51,150 bases of DNA from an uncultured Bacteroidia bacterium (GTDB taxonomy: Bacteria > Bacteroidota > Bacteroidia > Bacteroidales > UBA932): NCBI GenBank assembly GCA_902778855.1, contig CACYZM010000010.1, positions 1-51,150 of the forward strand, read 5' to 3'. Shown here piece by piece: positions 1 to 6,632 of the stretch. The translations under genes were made by a program, and so were the position numbers. The notes below the pieces were generated by a model. The model saw nothing but the letters and a program-made list of their open reading frames with translations. It searched no databases and was not told the origin of the DNA. Each line of letters begins with the position of its first letter. Positions within the stretch are counted from its first letter, which is position 1.

Positions 1-135
1 CTTCACGGCCACCTCCCGGCCCGCCATCCCGTTCAGCAACGGCAGATCGGCCGCTTCCTGAAACTTCTTCTGAAAAGATGCCTGCACCACATAACTCAGT
101 ACAGACACCGCGATAAACATAATCCAATACAACAT
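1..135 (-). CDS. YugP-like neutral zinc metallopeptidase, N-terminal fragment
   Basis: Only the first 45 codons lie in the window; the gene continues past base 1. The visible protein starts MLYWIMFIAVSVLSYVVQAS, an N-terminal membrane helix, followed by a polar stretch (QKKFQEAADLP) and then NGMAGREVA. This order (membrane anchor, polar linker, a GLTGxEVA-like motif) is typical of the YugP/Zn_peptidase_2 membrane-anchored metalloproteases. The catalytic HExxH is outside the window, so the assignment rests on the N-terminus alone. The start is the first ATG of the frame. A TATCTTTA sequence (complement of 174-181) upstream resembles a Bacteroidota -7 box with one mismatch. It could be another small membrane protein, but the EVA motif favours this family. 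Confidence 0.6.
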   Translation of the reverse strand, partial: MLYWIMFIAVSVLSYVVQASFQKKFQEAADLPLLNGMAGREVAVK

Positions 136-221
136 ATTCGTAGAGCTATTTGATTTCTTCGGGGTTATTTCCGTAAAGATAACGCTTTTTTGGGAAATAA
201 GCGACCTTCCCACCATCTAAT

Positions 222-483
222 AAGCCCTGAGAGGGAAGGAACAATTCCGGAGCGAATTGGCGAAAAAGGGACGAGGGCGGGCCTGTGCAGGGAGCGGTGG
301 CCGTAGAGAGAGGGTTGCAGGGATTGTCCCTGCAGCCCTCTCGAGGCCATGACGGCGCTTTGTTCGACGACCGTTAGACTCGCTTTAGCGAGGCTAAAAG
401 GGAGAAGTTCGCCGTCAAGCTCCCGGTGCCGCTCCCTTTTTCGCCAGCCTGAGCGGAGGAATTGTTCCTTCCCGACAGGGCTT
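222..483 (+). repeat. Structured intergenic element A, copy 1 (candidate structured RNA)
   Basis: A 262-nt element closed by a long stem: 222-229 pairs with 476-483 and 233-248 with 458-473 (GGGAAGGAACAATTCC, perfect). An asymmetric internal loop follows (249-258 against 446-457). A second perfect 13-bp helix pairs 259-271 (GGCGAAAAAGGGA) with 433-445. Inside are a 16-bp hairpin (308-323 with 327-342, one G-U) and a second hairpin with base GACGGCG (351-357) / CGCCGTC (410-416) and apical arms 379-383 / 388-392. Copy 2 lies at 35513-35775. The strand is set by convention, since both copies point the same way. Transcription is not shown. Confidence 0.75.
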
Positions 484-503
484 GCTAGTCATTATCTGAT
501 TCG

Positions 504-621
504 TTGGACGCTCAGTCCATCATTCATCCATCTCATGGATCGAGCGTCCGGAAAAAGGCTTTTCGAGGTCATTCTTGGACGCTCGATCCATGACACGGCG
601 CATCCGTTGACCGAGCGTCCA
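504..621. repeat. Four-arm palindromic element C (GGACGCTC core)
   Basis: The 8-base core GGACGCTC occurs four times in alternating orientation at 506-513 (+), 542-549 (-), 577-584 (+) and 613-620 (-), spaced 35-36 bases. The inner arms form a perfect 16-bp inverted repeat (534-549 with 577-592, CATGGATCGAGCGTCC and its complement). The outer arms (505-517 with 609-621) pair over 13 bases with one mismatch. Arms 1-2 (8 + 5 bp) and arms 3-4 (10 bp) can pair instead. Confidence 0.7.
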
Positions 622-705
622 GTCGAGCGGCGCAAAAGGCTTCCGCGAGCCGTTACCATCCCGGCGGGACATCCCCTAGTGAAGGCAAACCGAAAATCAC
701 AGAGC

Positions 706-740
706 GCCTGAATCGGCGAAATAGGGCACGAGACGGCCTG
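706..740 (+). repeat. Truncated fragment of element A
   Basis: The stretch reads GAATCGGCGAAATAGGG and then a diverged CACGAGACGGCCTG. It aligns with the 5' part of element A copy 2 (35547 onward, GAATTGGCGAAATAGGG then ACGTGAGTGGGCCTG). The matching 3' arms are absent, so this is a remnant or a partial insertion, joined almost directly to element B copy 1. Confidence 0.5.
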
Positions 741-755
741 CGACACGCTTTGCAG

Positions 756-838
756 GGCCATTTGGCCTCACGGAGCGTGGGGATGTGCCGGAAAAGGCCG
801 GTAAGCAGGGACGATACGCTCCGTGAATTTCGGGTTGC
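756..838 (+). repeat. Element B, copy 1
   Basis: The core is a perfect 10-bp hairpin, CACGGAGCGT (769-778) with ACGCTCCGTG (816-825). It is preceded by the palindromic GGCCATTTGGCC (756-767) and followed by GAATTTCGGGTTGC (825-838). The bases at 816-838 recur exactly, inverted, at 35348-35370, and the bases at 756-777 recur at 35420-35441. Weaker similarity continues to about 893 (GGCGGT, GAGxGTGAC blocks). Confidence 0.65.
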
Positions 839-905
839 CGCAAAGGGGCGGTAGGACGACGGCCGAGCGGCCGGTTGGCCGCTGAGAGTGACGGACTGCG
901 GCTTC

Positions 906-1067
906 GGCGGGCAAGGTCTCATTTGAGGCCCGACACCTTGCCCGCCACAATGGCCTCCCAAGGCTGTCTGGGGCAGATTGCCTGGGCAAGGTCCGCCGTC
1001 TGAAATGAGACCTTGCCCGGAGCGCCCCCAGGGGACCTTGCCCGAAACGCCCCCGCGGACCTTGCCC
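906..1067. repeat. Four-arm palindromic element D with 24-25 bp tandem tail (GGGCAAGGTC core)
   Basis: Four arms alternate: 909-924 (GGGCAAGGTCTCATTT), 935-943 (ACCTTGCCC), 984-992 (GGGCAAGGT) and 1003-1018 (AAATGAGACCTTGCCC). Arms 1 and 4 pair perfectly over 16 bases and arms 2 and 3 over 9. Alternatively arms 1-2 form a 12-bp hairpin (906-917 with 935-946) and arms 3-4 a 10-bp one. The motif GACCTTGCCC is then repeated in direct orientation at 1009, 1034 and 1058, ending nine bases before the helicase stop codon. Confidence 0.7.
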
Positions 1068-1076
1068 CGGAACGCC

Positions 1077-2492
1077 CTACTGAAAGAATTCGTCCTTGAA
1101 ATTGACGAAGTAGACCTTTTCGACGCCGCGGGTGATGGCGGTGTAGAGCCATTTGAGGTCGTCGAGGGTGGGCTCTTTCCAGAAGGGGTTGTCGATGAAG
1201 ACGCAGGGCCATTGGCCGCCTTGGGATTTGTGGCCGGTGATGGCGGTGGCGTATTTGATCTGAAGGGCGTTGTAGTAGGGATCTTCGCGGACTTTTTCGT
1301 AACGCTTGCGGGCGTTGCGGACGTCGGCGTAGTCTTCGTTGACGCCTTGGTAGAGAGCGCGTTGTTGCTCGGCGGAGAGAGAGGGCTGCTCGGAATCGAG
1401 CGTGTCGAGGACGATCTTGGCCTTGATCTCAACATCGTTATAGTCGGGGAAAGCCAGGACGGCGTCGGCGAAATGGAGGCCGTAGCGCTCTTCGTGGTGC
1501 GACAGACGCACGAGCTGCGCCACGTCGCCGTTGGCGATGAAATCGAGCTCGGGAACGTCTTCCAGGAACTGATAACAGTTCTTCACCACCATCAGCTTGT
1601 CGCCACGCGACAGCCGCTCCTCGCGATAGAGAACGGTGCCGCGAATGCCGGCATTGTAGCGATTGGCCCGCTTGTTCGAGCGGCAGAGTACCACGATGTC
1701 ATCGAGCCCGTAACGGCCCACGGCATCGCCGATCTTCTCGATCAGCTCGCCGCCGCCGATCCGCTCCACATCGTCGAACCCGGCCAGACAAAGCCGCGGC
1801 ACCTCCACCCGCCCTGCCTCGATCAGCCGACGGACAATCGTAGCGTTGGTCAGAATGCCCGACTCCGCCGCCTGACGGACAACCGTCGTCAGCTCGGCCG
1901 TCATCACCCGGCCATAGCGCGACAGATACCCCTCGTCGAGCGCCGGACTCCGGTCGAGTCCGATGGGCGGCAACTGGCCGCGGTCGCCGATCAGGATCAG
2001 CTTGTCATCGACGCCGGCGCGCACGAACTGCACCAGATCGTCGAGCAAATCGCCCGACCCGAAGAGTCCGCTGCCCGATGAATTCGTTTCGACAGAAATC
2101 AGCGAAGCCTCGTCGACAATGAAAAACGTATCCTTGGCCTTGTTGAAATTGAGCTGGAATTCCCCAACCCCGTCGCGGATCCCCTTCTGCCGATAAATAT
2201 GCTTGTGGATCGTATACGCCTTTTCGCCCGTGAAACCCGAAAGCACCTTCGCCGCCCGGCCGGTCGGGGCCAGAAGCACATAGCGGTAGTGCAGCTCCTT
2301 GAGCGTGCGGACGAACGCGGCGATGGCCGAGGTCTTGCCGGTGCCGGCATAGCCGCTCACCAACAACATATCGCAGGTCTCATACTGCACGGCGAACTGC
2401 CCGAGCGTGTCGAACAGACGCGCCTGACAGGGCGTTGGCTCGTACCCGAGATGTTGCCGCAACCGGTCGGCGAAGAACTCCGCAACGCCCAT
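1077..2492 (-). CDS. Dda/RecD-like SF1B DNA helicase
   Basis: An ATP-dependent DNA helicase of about 471 residues. Visible motifs: Walker A GYAGTGKT (47-54), Walker B DEAS (127-130), motif III GDRGQLPP (169-176), motif V AITGHKSQGG (from 417) and motif VI YTAITRG (450-456). The length and the lack of a long N-terminal region fit the compact Dda/UvrD_C_2 type better than full RecD2. The start is the ATG that overlaps the trkH stop by one base (TAATG); the frame stays open upstream, but that part lies inside trkH. It is last in the run surE-lpxB-dapF-HAMP gene-trkH-helicase, so it is probably co-transcribed. A repair or recombination role is inferred from the family. Confidence 0.85.
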   Translation of the reverse strand: MGVAEFFADRLRQHLGYEPTPCQARLFDTLGQFAVQYETCDMLLVSGYAGTGKTSAIAAFVRTLKELHYRYVLLAPTGRAAKVLSGFTGEKAYTIHKHIYRQKGIRDGVGEFQLNFNKAKDTFFIVDEASLISVETNSSGSGLFGSGDLLDDLVQFVRAGVDDKLILIGDRGQLPPIGLDRSPALDEGYLSRYGRVMTAELTTVVRQAAESGILTNATIVRRLIEAGRVEVPRLCLAGFDDVERIGGGELIEKIGDAVGRYGLDDIVVLCRSNKRANRYNAGIRGTVLYREERLSRGDKLMVVKNCYQFLEDVPELDFIANGDVAQLVRLSHHEERYGLHFADAVLAFPDYNDVEIKAKIVLDTLDSEQPSLSAEQQRALYQGVNEDYADVRNARKRYEKVREDPYYNALQIKYATAITGHKSQGGQWPCVFIDNPFWKEPTLDDLKWLYTAITRGVEKVYFVNFKDEFFQ

Positions 2493-3943
2493 TATGCCCG
2501 CTTGCGAAAGAGAATGAATACCAGCAGGATGGAGTAGATGCCGAGACGGCCGACGATCATCTGGAAGCCCATCAGGATCTTCATCGTCTCGGGCGCGGTC
2601 GAGAAGTTGCTCATCGACGAACCGAAGGTGCCGAAGCACGGACCGACGTTGCTCATCATCGACGTCGAAGCGCTCACCGAGGTCATCAGGTCGAGACCGA
2701 AAGCCGCATAGACGATGGACATCACCAGCGTGATGAGCAGATAGAGCAGCACGTAGATCGAAACGCTGTTGATCAGGTCGCGGTCGATGACCTGCCCGTC
2801 CGACTTGACCTGCACCACGGCGGTAGGATACGCGATCTTGGTGAGCTGCGCGCGGGCGGCTTTCATCGTGAGAAACACGCGGTCGGACCGCAGACCGGAA
2901 GTCGTGGAACCGGAGCAGCCGCACTGGATGCCGGCGTAGATGAGGATCAGGACCGAGAAGACGGGCCACACATTCGTGTCGGTGGAACCGAAACCCGTGG
3001 TCGAAATGCACGAGACCACGGAGAAGAGGCTGTGCCGCAAGGCCTGCCACACATTGGGGATCGTCCCGCTCGTCACCAGATTGAAAGCCACGAGTACGGT
3101 CATCACCGCAATGGTGATCAGATAGAACTTCGTGATGGGGTTCTTCAGGACTTTAAAGGTCCGCGTAGCGAACGAAGCGTAGATCAGGCCGAAATGGAGG
3201 CTGGCCACGATCATGAAGAACACGAGAATGCCTTCGATCAGCGGCGAATCGTACGCCGCGATCGAAGCGTTCTTGATGCTGAAGCCGCCCGTGGCCGATA
3301 CGCTGAGTGCGTGATTGGCCGCATCGAACAGCGGCATGCCGGCCAGCAGCAGCGAGATGAACGAGCAGATGGTGATGCCCACATACACCGACACCACCAC
3401 GTGGATGAACTTGTTCGACTTGTACTGGTAATTGCTCTTGGAGATGTCGTCGACGTCCATCTTGCTCATCTTGAAACGGACCGTGCCGAAGGAAGGCAGG
3501 ATCATCATAATGAACACCACGACACCCAAACCGCCGATATAGTGGGTCGAAGACCGCCAGAACAGCAGGCCCTTGGGCAGGGCTTCGATGTCCTGCAGAA
3601 TGGTGGCGCCGGTGGTCGTGATGCCCGAGGCGCTTTCGAACCAGGCGTTGACCAGCGTGAACTCGCCGCCCCAGAGCACATAGGGAAGCATCGAAAAGAT
3701 GCAGCTCAGGACCCAGGCGATCAGCAGGATCGCGAGACCTTCCTTTGTGTTGATGTCTTTGTGCCGGCGCACGAAAATCAGCGGGAAGATGCCGACCATC
3801 ATCGTCAGGATACCGCTGAGCAGCAGCGGCGAGAACGACGGGTCAAACCCGTCGAGCGCCGCCACAAGCGCCGACAGGAACATAAACACCGCGCAGCAGA
3901 TCAGCGCGATGCCGACATTCCGCGATATGACGCCCAGATTCAT
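2492..3943 (-). CDS. trkH: TrkH-type potassium uptake membrane subunit
   Basis: An integral membrane K+ (or Na+) translocating subunit of the Trk/Ktr superfamily, 483 residues with about ten hydrophobic segments. The four pore-loop repeats characteristic of the family can be read in order: SASGITTTGAT, SVSATGGFS, ISTTGFGS and the more divergent SMMSNVGP. Family members need a cytoplasmic RCK subunit (TrkA or KtrA) for gating; no such gene is in this window, so the partner must be elsewhere. The start ATG overlaps the stop of the upstream HAMP-protein gene by four bases (ATGA), which suggests translational coupling and perhaps a functional link. Confidence 0.93.
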   Translation of the reverse strand: MNLGVISRNVGIALICCAVFMFLSALVAALDGFDPSFSPLLLSGILTMMVGIFPLIFVRRHKDINTKEGLAILLIAWVLSCIFSMLPYVLWGGEFTLVNAWFESASGITTTGATILQDIEALPKGLLFWRSSTHYIGGLGVVVFIMMILPSFGTVRFKMSKMDVDDISKSNYQYKSNKFIHVVVSVYVGITICSFISLLLAGMPLFDAANHALSVSATGGFSIKNASIAAYDSPLIEGILVFFMIVASLHFGLIYASFATRTFKVLKNPITKFYLITIAVMTVLVAFNLVTSGTIPNVWQALRHSLFSVVSCISTTGFGSTDTNVWPVFSVLILIYAGIQCGCSGSTTSGLRSDRVFLTMKAARAQLTKIAYPTAVVQVKSDGQVIDRDLINSVSIYVLLYLLITLVMSIVYAAFGLDLMTSVSASTSMMSNVGPCFGTFGSSMSNFSTAPETMKILMGFQMIVGRLGIYSILLVFILFRKRA

Positions 3944-4746
3944 CGTTCGAGTTCCCGTTTATAGGCCTGATTCTGGTCGACGATGTCGCCCACCGCCTCG
4001 TTGAGCTCGGCCAGTTCGTCATCGTTCTCCAGTTTCACGGAGTAGCCCCGGCCGTGGTAGCGATACCCCTTGATGCCGTTGGTGACCTTCAGGAGCGGAT
4101 TGACCAGATAGTAATTGAGATAATAGTTCAGCAGCAGGATCAGGATGAGACCCACCAGCACCGAGACCAGGCCCGGCATCAGGCTCCGGTAGGTGCCTTC
4201 CCGCACGTCCTGCGAACTTTCGATCAGGGAGTCCTGGCTGATGGAGGTCAGGCGCATCATATAGCCGCGGAACTTCAAATAGACCGGCTGCAGGCGGTTA
4301 AAGAACCAGTGCTGCCGCTCGGCGTAATCCTGCCGCCACATCTCCTGCGCCTCGGAGACGACTTGCATATAGGCGGCGTACGCATAGAGCACGGAGTCGG
4401 CCGCGGCCCGCTCCTGCGGCGTAGCGAAACTCTTGCTCAGGTTCTCGAACGACGAGACCAGCTCTTCCTGCGGCCCCACGGGCAGTTCCTCGAGCTGCTC
4501 CTCGTTCTCCAGCACCAGGCCGTTCATCAGGCTGATGTTGTACTGTTCGGAGATGTTGAGCAGTTCGCGGGCCGTATTGATACTGCGGATGTTGTCGGCG
4601 ATCACGGCCGACACATAGCGGTTCATCCGGCTGAACTCGAAGATGGAGATGAGGCTGGAGAAAAACAGGATGGCCGCGAGCACGATGCAGGCGATCAGCA
4701 CTTTCCGCTTGATTCCCAGCGACTTGAATTGAAACTTCTTAGGCAT
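3940..4746 (-). CDS. Membrane receptor-like protein: helical periplasmic sensor plus HAMP, no output domain
   Basis: A 268-residue inner-membrane protein. TM1 is at about 17-36, then a mostly helical extracytoplasmic region of about 150 residues resembling a four-helix-bundle sensor, TM2 at about 189-211, and a C-terminal HAMP-like region at about 212-260 (VNPLLKVTNGIKGY...ELAELNEAVGDI). The protein ends there with no kinase, cyclase or methyl-accepting domain. The start MPKKFQFKS is the ATG 10 bases after dapF; an upstream extension in the same frame lies inside dapF. It overlaps trkH by four bases. It may be a truncated histidine-kinase relative or a signal-relay partner for another protein, and trkH is the obvious candidate. 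Function unknown. Confidence 0.7.
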   Translation of the reverse strand: MPKKFQFKSLGIKRKVLIACIVLAAILFFSSLISIFEFSRMNRYVSAVIADNIRSINTARELLNISEQYNISLMNGLVLENEEQLEELPVGPQEELVSSFENLSKSFATPQERAAADSVLYAYAAYMQVVSEAQEMWRQDYAERQHWFFNRLQPVYLKFRGYMMRLTSISQDSLIESSQDVREGTYRSLMPGLVSVLVGLILILLLNYYLNYYLVNPLLKVTNGIKGYRYHGRGYSVKLENDDELAELNEAVGDIVDQNQAYKRELER

Positions 4747-4756
4747 GGCGCAAAGT

Positions 4757-5584
4757 CTAAAGTTTTTCGGGGTCGATGTCGGTCTCGAACACCCGCGCGG
4801 CGGGGCCGGTGAGCCAGACGTCGCGGAAGGACCCGTCGGGCAGGGCGATGAAATCGACCGCCAGACTGCCGCCCCGGGTCTCGACGGCAAATTTAATACG
4901 TTCGTCGCCATTTTCCATACGACGGACGAAACATTTTTCACCGTGGAGGTACGAAGCCAGGGCCGAAGCCGTCGCACCGGTGCCGCAGGCCCAGGTTTCG
5001 GCCTCGACGCCGCGTTCGTAGGTGCGGACGAACAGATGGTCGGCGAACGGCTCGATGAAGTTGACGTTGGCCCCCTTCGGGAAACGGGCGTCCCAGCGGA
5101 GCCGCTTCCCTTCCCGGTCCACGTCGAACGACGCCAGGTTCTCCACCCACTGCAGGAAATGGGTCGAGCCCGTCTCGAGGAGCCAGCCGTCGGGATACTT
5201 CACGGGCGGCTCCACGTCGCGCATTTTCAGGCGCACGATGCGGCGGTCGCCGTCGCGCGAGAGGACCTCGGCGCGGTGCGGGCCGTCGCAGGCCTGGAAG
5301 TCGAACTTCCGGATACCCATCAGGTCGGCGAAGGCCACCAGACAGCGGCCGCCGTTGCCGCACATCGTGCCCTCCGGCCCGTCGGCGTTGTAATAATGCA
5401 TTTCGAAATCGGCCTCGGCGCTCGCGCAGAGCGTCATCAGGCCGTCGGCGCCGACGCCGAAGCGGCGGTCGCAGAGCCGGTTGATCAGGGCCGGCGTCAG
5501 GAAGTCCGCCTCGCCGCGGCGGTTGTCCACCACCACGAAGTCGTTGCCGGCTCCCTGGTATTTATATACGTGCAATTTCGCCAT
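4757..5584 (-). CDS. dapF: Diaminopimelate epimerase
   Basis: Converts LL-2,6-diaminopimelate to the meso form for peptidoglycan and lysine synthesis in the cytoplasm. The 275 residues match the usual length. The N-terminus YKYQGAGNDFVVVDN is a family hallmark, and both catalytic cysteines are visible in MCGNGGRC and WACGTGATAS. The 3' end of lpxB overlaps the 5' end of this gene by 23 bases in another frame, and the HAMP receptor gene follows after 10 bases, so it sits in the middle of a minus-strand operon of envelope genes. Confidence 0.96.
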   Translation of the reverse strand: MAKLHVYKYQGAGNDFVVVDNRRGEADFLTPALINRLCDRRFGVGADGLMTLCASAEADFEMHYYNADGPEGTMCGNGGRCLVAFADLMGIRKFDFQACDGPHRAEVLSRDGDRRIVRLKMRDVEPPVKYPDGWLLETGSTHFLQWVENLASFDVDREGKRLRWDARFPKGANVNFIEPFADHLFVRTYERGVEAETWACGTGATASALASYLHGEKCFVRRMENGDERIKFAVETRGGSLAVDFIALPDGSFRDVWLTGPAARVFETDIDPEKL

Positions 5585-6632
5585 AGATATCTTGGGCTAT
5601 GCGCTCTGCGACGCGGGCGTCGCCGAGCAGGGTTTTCAATTCGGTGTAGTCTTGTTGCAGTTTCTCCCGGACACCCGCGTCGAACAGGAGGCGTTCGAGA
5701 TGGCGGAACATTTCCGCGGCGGAGGCCTGGTCCTGCAACAGTTCCGCGACGGCCCCGCGGTCGAGACAGAGGTTGACCGGGCTGACGAAGCGCAGCTTCA
5801 CGGTCAGGCGGGCGATCCACCAGGTCAGGCGGCGGAAACCGTAGCAGACGACCTGGGGCGTGCCGAGCAGGGCGGCCTCGAGATTGGCCGTACCGGAGCA
5901 GATGACGGCGGCGGAGGCGCCGGCAAGCAGATCGTAGGTACGGCCGGGCAGCACTTCGATGCGGCTGTCGGCGGGAAGCCAGCGGCGGTAGTCCGCGACG
6001 GGAATCGAAGGCGCCGCGGCGATGAAGAGCCGGAAGCGGTCGAAGCGGGCGTCGGCGGCGAGCAGGCGCTCCAGCTCCGCGTAGCGGGGCATCAGGAAGC
6101 GCAGCTCGGAGGAACGGCTGCCGGGCAGCAGCACGATGCGGGCCCCGTCGATCTCCTGGAACGGCCATTGCGCCAGACACTCCTGCAGCGGATGCCCGAA
6201 ATAGCGGGGCTCCAGCCCCCGCGCCCGGAACCAGGCGGGTTCGAAGGGGAAGATGCAGTAGAGCACGTCCACGTCCCGCTTGAGCCGGCGCAGCCGGTGC
6301 CCGGCGTGGGCCCAGACCTTCGGCGCAATATAATAGAATACTTTCAAACCGTGGGCGTGGGCGAATCGGGCGATCCGCAGGTTGAAGCCCGGATAATCGA
6401 TCAGGATGACGGCGTCGGGCTGCCAGGCCAGCAGGTCTTTCTGACAGGCAGCCAGGTTTTTGAGCACCTGACCGGCCTTGCCCACGACTTCGAGGATGCC
6501 CATCACGGGCGTCATCGCTTCGCTCCCGCGGAAGCGGATCTCACAGCCGGGATCGCACGTGCGCAGCCCGCGCATCAGGTTCGATGCGTAGAGGTCGCCC
6601 GAGGCCTCGCCGGCTATGATATAGTATTTCAT
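5562..6632 (-). CDS. lpxB: Lipid-A-disaccharide synthase
   Basis: A GT19 glycosyltransferase that joins UDP-2,3-diacylglucosamine and lipid X to give the lipid A disaccharide on the inner membrane. The 356-residue protein starts MKYYIIAGEASGDLYASNLM, the conserved GEASGDL N-terminus of the family, and carries IDYPGFNLR and FPFEP motifs. The chosen ATG overlaps the surE stop by four bases (ATGA); the nine-codon upstream extension lies inside surE and is not family-like. Its 3' end overlaps dapF by 23 bases. Presence of lpxB indicates an outer membrane with lipid A. Confidence 0.95.
   Translation of the reverse strand: MKYYIIAGEASGDLYASNLMRGLRTCDPGCEIRFRGSEAMTPVMGILEVVGKAGQVLKNLAACQKDLLAWQPDAVILIDYPGFNLRIARFAHAHGLKVFYYIAPKVWAHAGHRLRRLKRDVDVLYCIFPFEPAWFRARGLEPRYFGHPLQECLAQWPFQEIDGARIVLLPGSRSSELRFLMPRYAELERLLAADARFDRFRLFIAAAPSIPVADYRRWLPADSRIEVLPGRTYDLLAGASAAVICSGTANLEAALLGTPQVVCYGFRRLTWWIARLTVKLRFVSPVNLCLDRGAVAELLQDQASAAEMFRHLERLLFDAGVREKLQQDYTELKTLLGDARVAERIAQDIYGEIARI

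Larger units (their letters stand above)
136..1076. other. 941-nt gene-free block packed with inverted-repeat elements
   Basis: No open frame here looks like a real gene: the frames present are short, arginine- and proline-rich, and change frame between the two copies of the repeat at 222-483. The block holds, in order, element A copy 1 (222-483), four-arm palindrome C (504-621), a truncated piece of element A (706-740), element B copy 1 (756-838, with weaker similarity to about 893) and four-arm palindrome D with a tandem tail (906-1067). It ends at the stop codon of the helicase gene. A short hairpin, TTATTTCC (165-172) with GGAAATAA (193-200), sits just upstream of the metallopeptidase gene. 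Confidence 0.75.

Noticed and set aside
222-483. Element A as a MITE or insertion-sequence remnant
   Set aside because: Transposon ends keep their sequence between copies; here the terminal arms differ in sequence and only pairing is kept, and I see no target-site duplication at either copy. Not fully excluded.
504-621. CRISPR-like periodic repeats (core every 35-36 bases)
   Set aside because: The cores alternate in orientation, are only about 8-16 bases long, and there are only four; no cas genes are nearby.
349-711. Small open frames inside the first repeat block, including one beginning MTALCST in both copies of element A
   Set aside because: The first seven residues are shared between copies, but the frames diverge at once because hairpin lengths differ, and the base changes preserve pairing rather than protein sequence.
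1077-3050. A 657-residue version of the helicase starting inside trkH
   Set aside because: The extra N-terminal residues are the trkH sequence read in another frame, arginine- and histidine-rich without homology; the ATG overlapping the trkH stop starts the family-like sequence.
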